Assembly: GCF_041296385.1 (NCBI RefSeq)
Contig: NW_027184085.1
Span: 14,916,801-14,980,800 of the forward strand
Source of the DNA: Aphelocoma coerulescens
Lineage: Eukaryota > Chordata > Aves > Passeriformes > Corvidae
DNA length: 64,000 bases
Reading direction: 5' to 3'
The notes under the pieces were generated by a model. The model was not told the origin of the DNA. It made no database searches and saw only the letters and a program-made list of their open reading frames with translations. The position numbers and the translations under genes were made by a program. Below are positions 38,301-52,187 of the stretch, piece after piece (position 1 is the first letter of the stretch; the number at the start of each line of letters is the position of its first letter).

Positions 38301-41300
38301 TGTGTTGTTTTGAAAAGCACTTTGTGTTTGCTACCTATGCTTACTGTATAACAGGAAAAACAGATAGTATTTAATAAATATTAAACCATCAACAAAAAAC
38401 GTGTACAAGCAAAAGAATGTCATTATGCCCTTTGAATTTGTGTCTGGTCTCCTCATTGCTGAAACATCAAACAAAGAATAATGTGATAGTTTAACAGGAA
38501 AACTGCAAGTGTTAAGGAAGGAAATGTAGGAAATAACTATAAGTGTTAACATGGTCTATTTATTATCTGCTGTTAGGGATCAAGTAGTTAATAGCCAATG
38601 TAATTACTTCAGTAAAAATGCTGATGTCAACTATAGCTACTGTTGTATAGGTTTTAATTCAAACCATCTGTTTTAATCCTTGTATATATCCCCTTGCAGC
38701 AAAGTGTTTTTCTGGAAGTTAAAAGTAATTATTAAAGGAATGGAAATTATTAGTGGTTCATGGTTTGGCAAGGAAAATAAATGCCTTTTCAAGTTCTTGG
38801 TGTCTCTTTTAGAGGGCTCCTGCACCAGAAATAGTTGAGGGTGGAGTATAACACATAAGTATTTTCTGTCACAATCTATGTGATATTGGGGATTCATCCC
38901 AGTGAGGTGTCGAGAAGTGTAAGTCACTGGTCTGATTATTCTCCACCACTTAATTAAGCCCATTTATTTCACAGGGCAAAGGAAATGTGAGTGGTTTATT
39001 AAAAGGGGGGTATAAAACACTGGTGAAAAATGTCAGAAATGCTGGCTTGTGTATATAAAAACAACATAATTTATTTTCTAGTGAGCTGTTTCATTCTACA
39101 GTGTATTCTTCAGTGGATTTGTAGAGGATGTTTGGTCTTGCTAACTTGTTGAGTTAGCTTTGACTGTGACTGTCCTGTGTAAAATTGCCCTGTTACCCAA
39201 GGATATCTCCACCTGGCTGCAGAGCTCAGCCTTCATGCTGTGAAGATCTATTAAGCCACTTTGCAGTTAAAAGAGAAGCATCTAAGGCAGCTCCACAAGT
39301 AGTGAAATGGATGTGAGATCAATAATTTATTATCTTTCCTTTCTGATTCCATAGCAATTGCACAATAGGAAGCTGTAGAAGTTTATCAGAAAAACCCAAG
39401 GTATCTCCTTGTACTCTTGTCACATGCCTTTCAACACACCTAGGGACCTTCAGAACTCAATTAAAGTCCTGGCTGGATGATGCCATACTTTACAGATGTA
39501 GAGGGCAAGATTTTGTTCTTGAAAGGATGCACTGGGAGCTCTTCAGGCTATCCAGCTGTCACAGCTGACTCGGTTAAACCTCCTATTCCTGGCCAAGCCA
39601 GTTAAGTAGAGTTAAATCCTTGTCTACAAAAATACTTGCAATAATATTGCAAAAACCCTCCTGACAGAGCATCATGTTAAGAGAGGTAACAGAGACAAAG
39701 CTGTCAGAATTTCATGTGGTGGCCCAAAACATGCAGCTGATATTTTGTAGTTTTCCAAGACTATGAACACTGTTCATAGTTTAAAGTAGATTTTTCTCTG
39801 GTTTGTCCTTTTTATTCCTCCCTGAGTCAAGAAATATTTGGTTTTTTACCATGAGGAACGTGCGTTACAGAATCTGGCACGTTTGCATGTGGTACAACCT
39901 TGTGAATGTTTTCTTGAGATAAGTGAGTGACTGCTTCCAGTTGGTTTTCTGCAGGAGGTGAGGGTTTCTTTCCAGAAGTCCTGACCATCTCAAAATAACT
40001 ATATTCTCCTTGCAGAGCTCCCAATCTGACATGTTATCTTATCCCCTCAGTGCAGCAGTGCTGCTATTCTACTACACCAGTTTTTCTAGCTAATAGTCCT
40101 AAGTAGCAGGGTTAGTTACAGGAAGGACTGAAAGGATAACATCTATCAGAGTTAGCGTTTGGTCTGTGTTGTCCAGCATTGTAACAGAAGACTTGATTAT
40201 AAATTATTGTTAAATGTTGTTTTTCAGTTATGAAAGCATGTTACCATGAGAATTCAATGTCATTTTTTTTCCCAGTTTTTTAAACCCAAAAGAGCATTTT
40301 TTTCTTAAGGCTGTGTTTTGTTCTGTTTTAGAGAAGTGTCAACAGTTAAAGCCTTGCTATTTAATTTCTTTATACCCCCTGGAAATTTCTCAAGACACAT
40401 GAGTTTATGACCATGTCAGTGCTTCACACTTCATGGACTTCACATCTCAGCAACTTGCAAAGATGTGTGAAATACAATTAACAGTTCCAGTAATCCCAAG
40501 ATACCTCTATATAAGCACTGGCTTTCTAGAAACAGCATTGTTTTTCCCAAAGTCTTAGCTATCCCTAAAGAAAACAGAATATTAGCCTTAGTATGTGGAT
40601 CTTAACCCTGTTTAGGAACACAGGTGGGGACTGGTAAAAATACCGTATGGCTTGCATTGGTAGGACTCCTTGGTATAAAGAGAAGCGGTCTCTGTGTGTT
40701 GTTCTAATTGTTGTGGGAATCCCATCATGCATTCAGCTGTAGTTTATGAAAAGCTGCTATAGTCTTCTAACAAATTACTTTTAGAAAAGCCCTGAATCCA
40801 TCATATCATTACCAGAGGTAAAGCTGCTGTGACTTGTATATGTCGGGAAGTCTCACAGCATTTCCTGGTTGTTAATGCACCATAGCATTTAAATGCAGCA
40901 TGTTAGAAAGACACGATTTTTTTAAGAAATGCATAAAAATGAAACTTACTTCCTTTTAATCAGGGCAAGTCTTAGGTAAGCAATACAAGTTATTCCATAT
41001 TTGAGATGGCTACAGGGTAGATATGTCTCTAGGAGGTTCAGGTTGTTCTGAGTTCCCAACTGTTTATTTCAGTGCTAAGACATGAGTGAGATGGGGGGGT
41101 TAGTTGAGTTTTATTATTCATAGGGGATTCCCACATGATTGGTGTGAAATTACCATTTTCATTTTTTTGCGTTCCTGGAGGGAAACATTTGCCTGAATTG
41201 TCACTGGCAGACATACCTATTGTTGGTTTGAGGAGAAAGGCAAAGAGGTGGCAATAATCTGAGCTCTTCAGATAAGGCTGAGGCATGTTGGCAGGAGCAG

Positions 41301-43245
41301 GTGAGCTTCCAAAGCCATTTACTTGTCCTAAAGAAGGCAAAATCCCTGTGTTTCCAGAAAGCAATAGTTCTGTAATAACGATACTGGTCTGAAACAAGCT
41401 TTCAGCATCTGGCTGTGCCATAGAAATTCGTCCATGTCCTTGGAAAATTGATTAATATCTGTGTCCTGGCTCCCTAGCTTAAAAGTGAGAATGTGCTTTA
41501 AGGATAAACTTCTTAATCTGTTTGAGTTTATGAGATATTATGGTGAATGAAATTGCTGAGGTTGTGCAATATCCTCTGTCAACAGCATCGCATTAACTGC
41601 AGAGCAAAATGATAGAAAATAGTATCTCCTCTTCCAGTACTCATGAAGCTGGCAGGCTGCCTCCTCTGCCAAGGCAGGGAAAGGTGGCTATGTACTTGTC
41701 AGGAGGTAAGGGACACTACCCACAAGCAGAGAAAACACTGAAGTGTCGTCCAGTGCATATTTGTTTTCTGCATAAATCTGCATACTTGCAGAAACTATGC
41801 TTTTCTTCCAACAGGCAAGGACTTGTGCTAATGTGGGCCCATAACTAATTGTTGCCATGGGAAACTCCGAAATGGCCACCCACACTCTCATATCTGAATG
41901 GAGCTTGTGTTCAGACATACTGTTCCATCTGTGTGTCAGCATACGCACATTAGTGCATGTGTATGTTTCTTCCCTGGTGTAGCATGGTCAAGTTGAATTA
42001 TGAAAGGTTGCCTTTCATGTTAAAGATTCTGGAAGCATCAGCTGAACCTGGAACACTGTGTCTTACGGGGCTGCTCCATTACTGACATGCCCAGAGTACC
42101 CTTTGATGTTCCTTCAGTTCATTGGTGTGCTCAGAGCCAACAGAAAGGCACAACCAGTCCTAAGAAATTTTCACTTTTTCTTTAATTGTTGCCAGTGTGA
42201 CCCTGCAGCCCTTCTCCCCACAAAATAAAATATGACGCAAACATAAAAGTGCAAATACTGGAGCTTTTCAAAGATTAAAGTATTGTGTTTTGAATTATAA
42301 ACCCATTTTCCCCTTTTCTTGTACTCAGGCTATATTGTCCTGTGTGAAGTTTTCTAAAATACTTGCCCTGTGAGATGTGCACTTGATTTGGAGAATCCCA
42401 CCTTAGATGACTGAAGTTTGGAGAAGCTGGAAGTGACTTAGCTATCCTCGGTGGCAGATAGTGACCAAGATGTCTCCTGCATAGGAGAAGGCAGTGTCAC
42501 TGGCACTTGGTTTCTGCTAACCAACAAGTGCTTGTGGAAAGTACTCGTACAAGCAGGTGCTCTAATCAATTCTAGATATACTTTTTGATAGGTTAAATTG
42601 GACTTATTTTTGAAAAACTGCTTAGTTTTTGAAAGCTTTTTTAGGTCTGCTACCAAAGCCAAGCTACTTACTGGCAAGCAGCATTACAGAATCATTTGGG
42701 TCAAAAAACAAGGGCTTCTCTCACTGTACCATTGTCCTTTCAAAGGAGTTCTGTGTGAAGCACATTCAAATATATTGATGAAATGTTGTGGAAAAGGCTG
42801 CATTGTCACTGGCTGAGCTACACATTTGCTTTGGACTGTGAATTTGGCACTGTTCAGTTAGACGAAAGAAACACCAGCAGCAGAGTGCAATGCTTGGCTC
42901 CCTCCCTGCCTTCAAAACAGTCTAACCTGCCAATTTTTTCTGCATACCCAAATACTGACTGGATTAATATAAATGTTAATTATAGTATCATTTGATACAG
43001 CAAGCTAGCACTTGTTCCTGTCTAGCAGTTCAGTCTTGTGTGTGAGCACCTTTAGCCACGAGCAGGCCCTTTCCTAAGTAACGAATGAGCCACAGATGTC
43101 ACAGTGCAGAATGAGCCTTAATGATCCCCTAACTGTATGACTTTGTATAGTTTATTAGGTTGTTCCCCTGCTTTCCTCCTTTTTTTGTTTTGAAAGGTTT
43201 TTTATGTCTGAATAAACGAAGACTACATACTAAGAGTGTAAGTTA
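29324..43245. other. Unassigned intron 2 stretch
   Basis: Nearly 14 kb without a recognised exon or dispersed repeat. It contains an A13 run (32541-32553), a perfect 21-bp palindrome (39760-39780) and a GC-richer patch with six CpG sites (about 37800-37980) whose origin I cannot name. Most open frames are below 125 codons, overlap on both strands and show no domain. Confidence 0.55.
39760..39780. other. Perfect 10-bp inverted repeat, 1-bp centre
   Basis: The arm actatgaaca is followed by one C and then its exact reverse complement. The core is TGAACA-C-TGTTCA, related to the steroid-receptor half-site but with one central base rather than the usual three. Confidence 0.8.
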
Positions 43246-43305
43246 ATTATGATGAATTTAATTTTATTATGATGAATTTAATTTTATTATGATTATGTTT
43301 TATTA
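43246..43305. repeat. 20-bp tandem duplication, two copies plus a partial
   Basis: Units at 43251-43270 and 43271-43290 are identical (gatgaatttaattttattat), and a degenerate partial unit follows (gattatgttttattat). Identity suggests a recent duplication or ongoing length variation. Confidence 0.93.
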
Positions 43306-43497
43306 TGGTACTACAAATAACTACAGGTCACTACAGATACTTAGTGGGATTTTGAGATGTGATTTACACCTAATTGTCACACTGTTGTTATGCCTGCATT
43401 TCCTTAAATGACAATTTTGCTTTAAAGTGGGAGAGCTCCCAACCAGCTATAATCCTTTACCTACAATGAAGCTCATACTGACAATATACACTTCCTG

Positions 43498-43973
43498 TAG
43501 GACACTGAGGTGCTCGAGTGGGTCTAGAGAAGGGTGACAGAGCCGGTGAAGGGTCAGCTGGGGAGAACAAATCCTGTGAGAAGCAGTTGAGGGAGCTGGG
43601 GATGTTAGCCTGGAGAAAAGGAGGCTCAGGGGAAATCTTACCATCTCTGCAACTGCCTGGAAGAAGGTTGTGGCCAGGAGGGAATTGGTCTCTTCTCGAA
43701 GGCAACCAGTGACAGGGAGAGAGGACATGGCCTCAAGCCATGCCAGGGTAGGTTTATATTGAACACTGGGGAGAACTTTTTCACAGAAAAGGTGATTAAA
43801 CACTGGAAGGCCCAGGGAGGTGGTGGAGTCACCATCTCTGGAGGCGTTTAAGGAAAGACTGGATGTGGCACTCAGTGCCATGGTCTGGTTGACAACGTAG
43901 TGTTCAGTCACAGGTTGGACTTGATGATCTCAGAGGTCTTTTCCAACCTAATTGATCCTGTAATATTGAAATT
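43498..43973 (+). mobile_element. CR1 LINE copy, about 475 bp, 3' end intact
   Basis: The order of blocks follows the CR1 3' region: agagaagggtgacagagccg, agcctggagaaaaggaggct, aacaactgcctgg-type text, ggcctcaagccatgccaggg, ccagggaggtggtggagtca, then ggttggacttgatgatctca and ttttccaacctaattgatcc, ending at the terminal repeat. It is 5'-truncated. The 154-codon minus-strand frame overlapping it is an antisense by-product of the repeat. Confidence 0.95.
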
Positions 43974-45989
43974 GATATTACCAAGTTAAATATCTCTGCA
44001 TGTAGGCCTGATGCTCATTACCTCCTTTTCCTAGTCTTGAGTAATTAACTAATGAAGAAAAGACCTTACAAAAAGAATGTGAATTAAAACATATTTTATA
44101 AAACATTCACTATTTTTAAACGGTCTTAAAGAATTTTAAGAATTAGTTAAACTGAATTGCATACATGAGACTGAAACCTTTCAAGCTACAAAAGATTTCA
44201 TGATCTTAGAAAGAACCTTTTTTAGTGAAATATCAATATTGAAGTTGTAAAAGAAGAAGACTTTTGTTTTTCCACCCTCAAGGTAACTTGTCTAACTGCT
44301 ATCTGTATTTTTGATGAGTTACCATAATATTTTGTATGTGTTACTTGGGCCACTTAAAATATCTTTACAGATCTCCAAGTAGATAAATCTCTAGTTTCAA
44401 TTCCTTGAAATACAATTACAGATGTTTGTCATATTATAGTTGTAGTTGTAGAACATGAGCACAATGAGAGTTTCTAATTTTCTTCATTTTTTCTTTCACT
44501 TTGTAAAGTGCATTTCTGGAGAAGATGAATTGTTAGCTGTATGGGTTACTTTAAAGCATGAAATTTACTACATAAGGACATATTCCACAAGTAATATTTA
44601 ATCCTTTTGCCAAACCGCCTTTTGAAAAATGAAGAAAATTTTGTAATAAAAGTATTTTTAATAAGTGAGAAAATTGTATTTAGTTGTTTTTTGAACAACA
44701 AAATTCTGTAATTTAAAGTGTTTGCAAAACAGTTGTTTAGAATTTTTTGTTGCTGTAGTGTGTTCTGATTTTTCTTTTCATCCATTACTGTGAACTTTAA
44801 TCATATTGAGCTTAGCCCAAAGGTTTCCTGTGTTCCAGCTTTTAAGCTGCCTAACCTGTGTAAATACATTAGGGCTGTTCTAAACCATTAAAAACAAGGA
44901 GAGATGGATGTGTGCAAAGTTCAAATGTGTTCTGCTGGCTTTTATCATCAGTGTGAATCATACAGCAATTTAGAAGCTTAAAATAGTTTGTTGCTCGCAA
45001 AATACAGCAAATGAAATCTCTATAGAGGAGACAGAAATATATATTGGTCATTTCAGTTCAGTGTTGTGGGAGGTTTCTTACTGTAAGGGACTTTTTTTTT
45101 TCCATTTGTATGTTTTTAATTTTTTAAAAATTATTTTTGGTGCATTTAAAGTGGTGTGTGTTGAAAGCTGTTGAAACTGAAATCCTTTCATCCTCAAAGA
45201 TGAAGTAGTATGGAAAGTTTAAAATACACACTTCCAGAGCAGAGTTGGATCACAAACATCTCACAAGTCAGGATTCAGTCTTCCTGCTGAATTAGCTTCT
45301 CTCCTTTTTCTGTTATTTTCTGAGACCACTAGTTCAATTTAACATTTCATACAGAATGAGTGAATAAAAATGTTCAGAAAACTTATAAAGCTGGAAAAAT
45401 TACATTTCTTGGGCCAGATATGGAGCCTCCTCTCTGAAATGTCCTTGACGTAGGGTAAGCACTACTGAGCCACACTGAATCCAAAACATAGCAATGCACC
45501 AGCTGCTAGGAAGAAAGCTAGCTCTATCCCATCTGAAACCAGGACACAGCTCTTCCCTAAAAGCAGTAGGCACAGTGTGCCAAACCAGCAAAGCTGTTTT
45601 GGGAAGTACATCAGTTTAGGAAAGTATATGAAATCTAGTCAGTTCATTGCAACTGATTGGAATTTTTCTTTGATCTTGAATTGTCATTAGTGTACAGACA
45701 CAAAAGAGTAGGCACATGTAAAGTGAGCATTAGTAGGAAGGACACCATTTTCATCTGTGTAAGGAAAAGTTAATCCCTTAGAGGTACAGGGAAAGCAGTA
45801 CTTGCATGGACAGGGAGGCTAAGGAATAGAGAGCAGGAATCAGTGAAATGAGGTGACATCTGTGCCAGGACCTGTTCTTTTCTATGTATTTGTAAACAGT
45901 TCTGCAAAGGAGGCAAATGCTGAAGTTTGCATAACAAGAAGTTTGTCGATGCCCCACTAAACCTCAGAGGGCCAGCTAAGGAGCTACAA

Positions 45990-46345
45990 AAGGTCCTTAC
46001 AAGGAAAAATGCTTGGGTAATAAATCTGCAAATGATACTCAATGTAGATAAATGTCGAATGATGCTTGTAGGCAAAATGCAACCTTAATGTGGCACATAA
46101 ATTCACGCGCTCCAAATGTTATGACTCAGAGATGGGATGTTGCTGTTGTGACAGGCTGTCCCCAAGGTCAGATCACAGCTTGTCACAGCTCAGTTCCTTC
46201 CCACACCAAAGACATGCAGCAGAGCTGGAAAAGTGCAGAGAAGGCCAATAAGGATGAACAAAGCTCTGGAACAGATTCCTTGAAGGTCTTCCTTCACCTT
46301 CACATTTTCCAAGCTGTTACTCCTCAGATGCTCTTATAATCTACA
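45990..46345 (+). mobile_element. Old, diverged CR1-like LINE fragment
   Basis: Blocks such as atgtagataaatgtcgaatgatgc, ggcaaaatgcaacctta and gtgcagagaaggccaataagg then ctctggaacag follow the order seen in older CR1 families shared by birds and other sauropsids. Similarity is much weaker than in the other copies here and the 3' end is missing. A 95-codon open frame across it has no recognisable reverse-transcriptase motif. Confidence 0.6.
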
Positions 46346-49300
46346 TCCTGAAATGAAGAACCAAGAGCCTCAACAGCAAAGGTGTCTCTCACTTGTGCTC
46401 GAAGATGCCAGCTGGGTTTCTGTGTGCAGACACTACCTGATGGCAGCACACAGGTTGCATCAAGCCATACCCTGGAGAGAAGCCCTCTGGCATAGCTAAC
46501 TTCACACTCTGTCCCAGGGTGTGCAAATAGTGAAAGTAATTCTGGTTGGGTCTAGTCCCTCTTATACTAGTTATTGCATCTGACACAAGCTTTCTGCAGG
46601 AATGGGGTCAAAAATAGTTATTGAGACAAATACTACACAGCCAATTTTTAAAAGAAAACCATAAAAGACTAAGGGTCTCAAAAGTCTTACTTTCCTCTGG
46701 TTGTTTGTCTGCCAGCCTTAAGCTAGAGTTTAAAAAAATTGTGCCCAAATAAAAATTCAGTTATTGTGCAGGAGTAATAGAAATGTAGTAGAGGATAAGG
46801 GCAGCTCCTGTTTTCCTATGTTCTCCTCCATTCTGGTATTTGTGCTATTTCCACAAAAAATACTGGAAATTGTCTAGTCTGTAGACAGATTGAGGGAGTC
46901 CTTGGCTCCTTTTCTGCTCTTGGTATGAAATGAGTACCATGAGTTAGAGTAAAAAACAACAAAACAAAAACAAACACAGGAAAAAAACATGAGAAGAAAA
47001 ATTTCAGAACATTTCAGAGCAAGGATGGGCAGCACTCAGTGTTTCTTCTCATAGTTCCTTCTGCAGCCAGGTTTTTCCAGCTGAGGAGGCTTTATCCGTC
47101 CTCAAGAACTGCAGCCACATCCAAGAACACAGGCTCTTGGCAGCAAGCTGGTCCCATCTGATGTAGCAAGAGAACTGAAAATAGCTTTCCTAAGGGAGAA
47201 ACTTCAGGCATGGCTATCTAATGTTAAGTTATGGAGTATTTCTTTTGTGTGATTAGAGAATTAGAGATTAATGGTGGGGGTTGGTGCTGTTTTTTTAATC
47301 TTTCTCCTCAAAAATAAGCAGCTGAACAGTTTACCCACAAAGATAAAACAGAACATAGTGAATTCTATCAAACCTGCTGCTGCATATAAAATCCAAATGC
47401 TCACTCTGTAGTTTTGAATTATGTGGAAAAAATTCTGTCATTGAAATCAATGTTCAGTCTTTGTTTTGCACTGTTTCATAAGTGTAGTTGTCTTATTTTC
47501 CAGTTTTCTCATTTATATCAAGGGCAAAGAGGTACAGCTAACAATAATGTTGGATAAATAGATCAATAAAACTTCAGCAGATTTGGTGGGGGAAAAAAAA
47601 GAAATTGTGGAATTTGGATCATGGCTTTTTTCTAACAGGACTATCTGTTTTCAAGTAATTGTTGGCAGTGTTGGCAGTGTCTGTTAATTTAAAGCAATCT
47701 CACCAGCCACTACTGTGGGAGGATTATGACCTGGTCACCCATTGAAGGCAAGACACAATGTAATTTCAAAACAAAGCCCTAGACTATACTAGTGCTACAA
47801 CTTGATTTAAAATAAATGGAATACTTCAGTTGTAGTATACTGTGCTGTGATAAATGATCTTTAGAAAGCTTTGGTGTCTTCATATGCAGTGCAGACTTAG
47901 TAACAGAACCATATATGGAGAGAAAAATGACCCCTGTATATGCTTCTTATAGAAGACCTTACATTTGAGATTATCAAAATACTTAATAGAGATTTAATAC
48001 AGAATGACAACAGGTTTCATGAGTATTATTTTCATTTAACTGCTGAGGGAAACAGCAGCATAAAGAAACAGTGATTTTCCAGAAATGTGATGATTGAGAA
48101 TGTGCTGACTTGGCAGAGAAATAACAAAAATCATAATGGAGCAGCAGGTTTCTCATTTTACTGATTTTTGCATTATTTATATTGTGTCAGTAATGAAAGT
48201 GATGGTTTTAATGTATGTGCTATACTGATAGGTTGTCATTTGGAATATAGAGAATATCTGGTTCTGACTTTTAGTTACTGGAAGGGAAGATCAATAGAAC
48301 TTCTTGCATACTTGTGTATGCAAGTTAAATCTGGTGTTTTGGGAAGGGGTGGAAGAAAATTTTATTTGTGTTTGTGTTTTACTTCAGGTATTATTCCCCT
48401 CACTGAAAGCATGAAGTAGAGAGATTTTGTTTGTAATGCTGGTAACATTGTTTATATTTTACTAGTTTTTAGTCCGCTGAGATAAAAAATTCCTATAAAG
48501 TGTTGACAGTTTCACTTATTTACCATTTGCAATATATGAGAATACTTTGGCTTTTCTGAATCATCATGTTGGTGCAATGATTTAAAGGTTGCCTGAAACC
48601 TGAAAAATATATGCAAAATGTGCAAAGAAAAAAATGTTACGGTAGGGATCATGCTGTTTGGTAATACTGAATTTATGAGAGTGCACTCTGCAGATACTCA
48701 CAGCGGGGCAGTTCTTGAAAGATTGTTCCATGCCACATAAGACAAAAGAAAAACAGAAATGGAGAAGAGGTGAATGATGATGGGTGAGATTGAAAGCTAC
48801 AGTGACCACACAGTGGACCACTCTTACCAAGAGCAATACTCTTTTAGTAATTGTAATGATAATTAAATTGTTTTATATGTATTAAGTTGAAAGGTAGGAA
48901 CAACGCTGTCTGTATTCTGAAAGAACAGCAAATTCAGAGTTTGCTGATTTTAGGTTGCATTTATATTTAAGTACTTGTAGGAGTAGATGTTCACTAGTGC
49001 TCTGTTTTGCAGTTTATACTCCTATGCAGATAATTTATTAATTTCTGGCTGAACATTTGTATTTCAAATGATTGAGTATGCCTGTTAGGTGCAAATTTCA
49101 TTCTACAAGGAGCTGAAAACCCTTTTCACCCAACAGCACTCAAAATTAAAGGCACTTCCTGGGTTTATTTTATTTCATGTGAGAAAATTGCCAACATTGT
49201 TAAGTCGTTCAGAGAAGGAAACATGGAAAATGGTGATCTGTGCTGAAGGACACCAGTTCTGCCAGATCCATGGTACTGAGCATTCATTGAACATGGAATT

Positions 49301-51041
49301 GCAACCAAAGAAAATACTGGAAGACCAGAGCAATTAAAAATTTTAAAAAAAAATTTAAAACTGTGGACTGAGTATGAAACTTTCTGGAAAAAGGAGGGAT
49401 AAATGAAGAAGGCCAATACTGCTATTCAAATGCTATTTCTGCATTTGGATGCAGAATATGTTCAAGCAAGAAAGTATTTCAGGCTTTTTCTTTTCTAGTA
49501 GAATAAAGGAATGTTTAGCAACTGGTATTTTTAACATAAAACAACATTACAAAAAGGTAGGCAAAATTTTTATTGATGAGTATCTGGAGCTCTATACATG
49601 AGTTCTATACATACCACAGTCAGCATAAGAACCCATTCCTATGTTTTGGAAATCTGGGACATAAAACATAAATGCATTAATGCTTTGAGCTAGGTTGCCT
49701 CCAGAAATAAGCAAGCAAATTCTGTTCAGGGTTAGGAAATAGTAAGTTTCTCATCATGCTGATTGTGTGATTTGACCTTCCTGTCTGCTGTCACAAGCTG
49801 GACAGTCTTGTTTGTGCTTTAGGAAGAATTAAGGATCCTTATTAAGATGATTCTCTAAATAGCAGACATAGTCCACTCTAAAAACAAATCATGGCTTGGC
49901 CTGGTCTTATGAGCAGATACAACTGGATTCTGCATATGGTGTTGCCGTGGAAGTTGGAGGTGGTTTTTGCTATGTCAGGATAGTGAGCCCTAAATCTCTG
50001 CGTGTTGTCACTAATTGTTGATTTATAACATTTGTCCTGGATATGGTAAGCTGTTCCATTTGTCAATAGGACCTACAGTTCTCATAAAAAGGGTTTTTCC
50101 TTCTTAATGAGTGGCACCATTTTTTACTGACAGAAGCACAAGCATTTAAAGCAATGGTTTTCAGATTTGTTTTCTTTTGTGAGGAATAAGAGGTTCCAGG
50201 GAAACAGTGAGATTTACTGTTGGAAATGCTCATGGTGCACTCAGAGATGTGCAACTATCCTTTTCCTAGTCTTGCTGCCAGATGTCTGAGAGGCTTATTT
50301 CTAAATGTTATTATGATGAAAGGAATTCAGTAGAATTTCATATATTGTTCTACAAATGCCCATTTTCTAGGTTGGTAGTGAACTGTGTAAAGATCTTTGA
50401 AATAAAACAGACCAGCATATGGAAGGTTAGGAAAAATTAAACACCATTTGTCCACTAGATGGAAACAGAAGCAGCAAGTGTGTATATGCATGGTTTTTTG
50501 TGTATTCAACTGAACATTTTTATCTCGTCTTCACATGAGAGAGAGAAATAAAGTAATTTTTAGGATTGTAGTTCAAGTCAAGAATGAACTGGACAGCAGA
50601 GTATGGCTGAAGAGGACTAGAAATGCATAAAAGAGCTGAAGAAAGGGAGAGGAAGGGTAACAATAACAATATGAGGAAAGCAAAAATCAGGTACATTCTG
50701 AAAATGCTGTATAAGTGAAAGCTGCAAAATGCTGGCTCATCAAAAAGGGCAGAGTCTGGCAGAATCTGTAAGATTGTTTTGATTTTCTTTTTGTCAGAGT
50801 TCACTCATTCTTTGTTCCTTTGCAGCAGCAGGGAAGAAATGATCTTGCATCTTCAAATGTGTCTGGAGCGATTATGCTTAGGAAAGCCTTGATTCAGAAA
50901 AGCCTTAGCAGTTCTCACCACATCTCCAGATATTACTGTTTTCATCCAAAGTTGAACTTCTGAAGCCCATTTTATTAAGCTGAAGAACCACAGCCTTCTT
51001 AGTTAACAGTTAAGCATCTGTTTTTTATGACCCCTATTGAG
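46346..51041. other. Unassigned intron 2 stretch
   Basis: No exon, RNA gene or clear repeat was recognised. A 9-bp tandem duplication (ttggcagtg twice) sits at about 47662-47679. Confidence 0.55.
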
Positions 51042-51285
51042 TCATAGAATCCTTCAGTCACAGAATCATTTAAATCAGAAGAAAACTCTTCAGGTCTCTA
51101 GTCCACCCACCTGCTGAAAGCGGGGCTAAGTTTGAACTTAGATCAGGTTGTTCAGGGCTTTGTCAAGTTTTGAATGTTCTACAAACTGTCTGGCAAACCT
51201 ATTCCTGTCCTTGACCACCCTGACTGTGGGGAAAAAAAAACAATTTTTGTGTCTAACCAGAATTTCCATTACACCAACTTCTTCA
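51042..51285 (-). mobile_element. CR1 LINE fragment, 3' end
   Basis: Plus-strand text is a reverse-complement CR1 end: tcatagaatccttcagtcac, agaatcatttaaatcag, ctgaaagcggggctaagttt, agatcaggttgttcagggct, caaacctattcctgtccttg, accaccctgactgtgggg and an A-rich run. The element may extend somewhat further right but similarity fades after about 51285. Confidence 0.88.
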
Positions 51286-52167
51286 CTGCCTTCACCAGTC
51301 CCAAAAACTCCCATGGTCTCCACAGCTGAAGCTGCTGTAGACCTTCATACCCCCTACCAGCTCTTCCCTAACTGCAGGAGCTGCAAAGCATTTCCTTCAG
51401 CTGTCCTGCCCAGTGTCCGCAGTAAAAAATTGTCACCTATAGACTCAATTCACCTGGATTTCAAAAGTAAATAGGGAAATTTTCCACACCTGTACCTAGA
51501 GACACTTTGGAGATAGACTGACAGTAACACAAGAATAGCAGACATGCTTCGACCATGATTCAGCTCGCCATAAAGCAGATGTCCATCTGATTTTACATGT
51601 CACCAGTTTCTCTCCACTGATTGTAAAGTCTGCTGACTGCTATATAAATCATGGGTATCTAAAACTGAATTTGATTAGTCTTACCTTTGATGACATAGAT
51701 GACCACATCTTTGTCTTACTTGTGGATATGGGAATCCTGCAAGATAAAGTACAAACTTACTGAAATGATAGTTGCAGTATTCTGTCCTGTCCTACATGGG
51801 GATGTTGTTGTGGCATAAGCAGCACTATATTTACCATTTAACATTGGTGAGAATATACTTTAATTTACTATAACACTTTTATTGGTACTAAAGATCCTGT
51901 TCCTTTGCTCCAAAATGTTTGCAAATTAAACTAATGTAGACTATAAAGGCTTTCTTGTCTGCTCTGCACATTTCCTGACAAGTTGATAATTTTGTCTGCA
52001 GTTTCTGTTCCACAGTGCCATACTATAGTTTTTGTCTGAATTAGGCAGTATCAATTTGTGTTCAGTCTGTGACAGCCTAGACAGTTTTTACAACTGTCAA
52101 TGGAAAAGGTCCATCATGGACAGGTATGTGGAAAAATGCCAATCTGACTGGGAGTTGAAAGGAAAGC

Positions 52168-52187
52168 AAAAAAAAAAAAAAAAAAAA
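52168..52187 (+). repeat. A20 homopolymer
   Basis: Twenty consecutive A bases. It could be an expanded A run or the tail of a retroposed sequence. The upstream 150 bases do not match any transcript or repeat I recognise and I saw no flanking target-site duplication. Confidence 0.95.

Noticed and set aside
43447..43911. 154-codon minus-strand open frame
   Set aside because: It is antisense to the plus-strand CR1 copy at 43498-43973 and is explained by the repeat.
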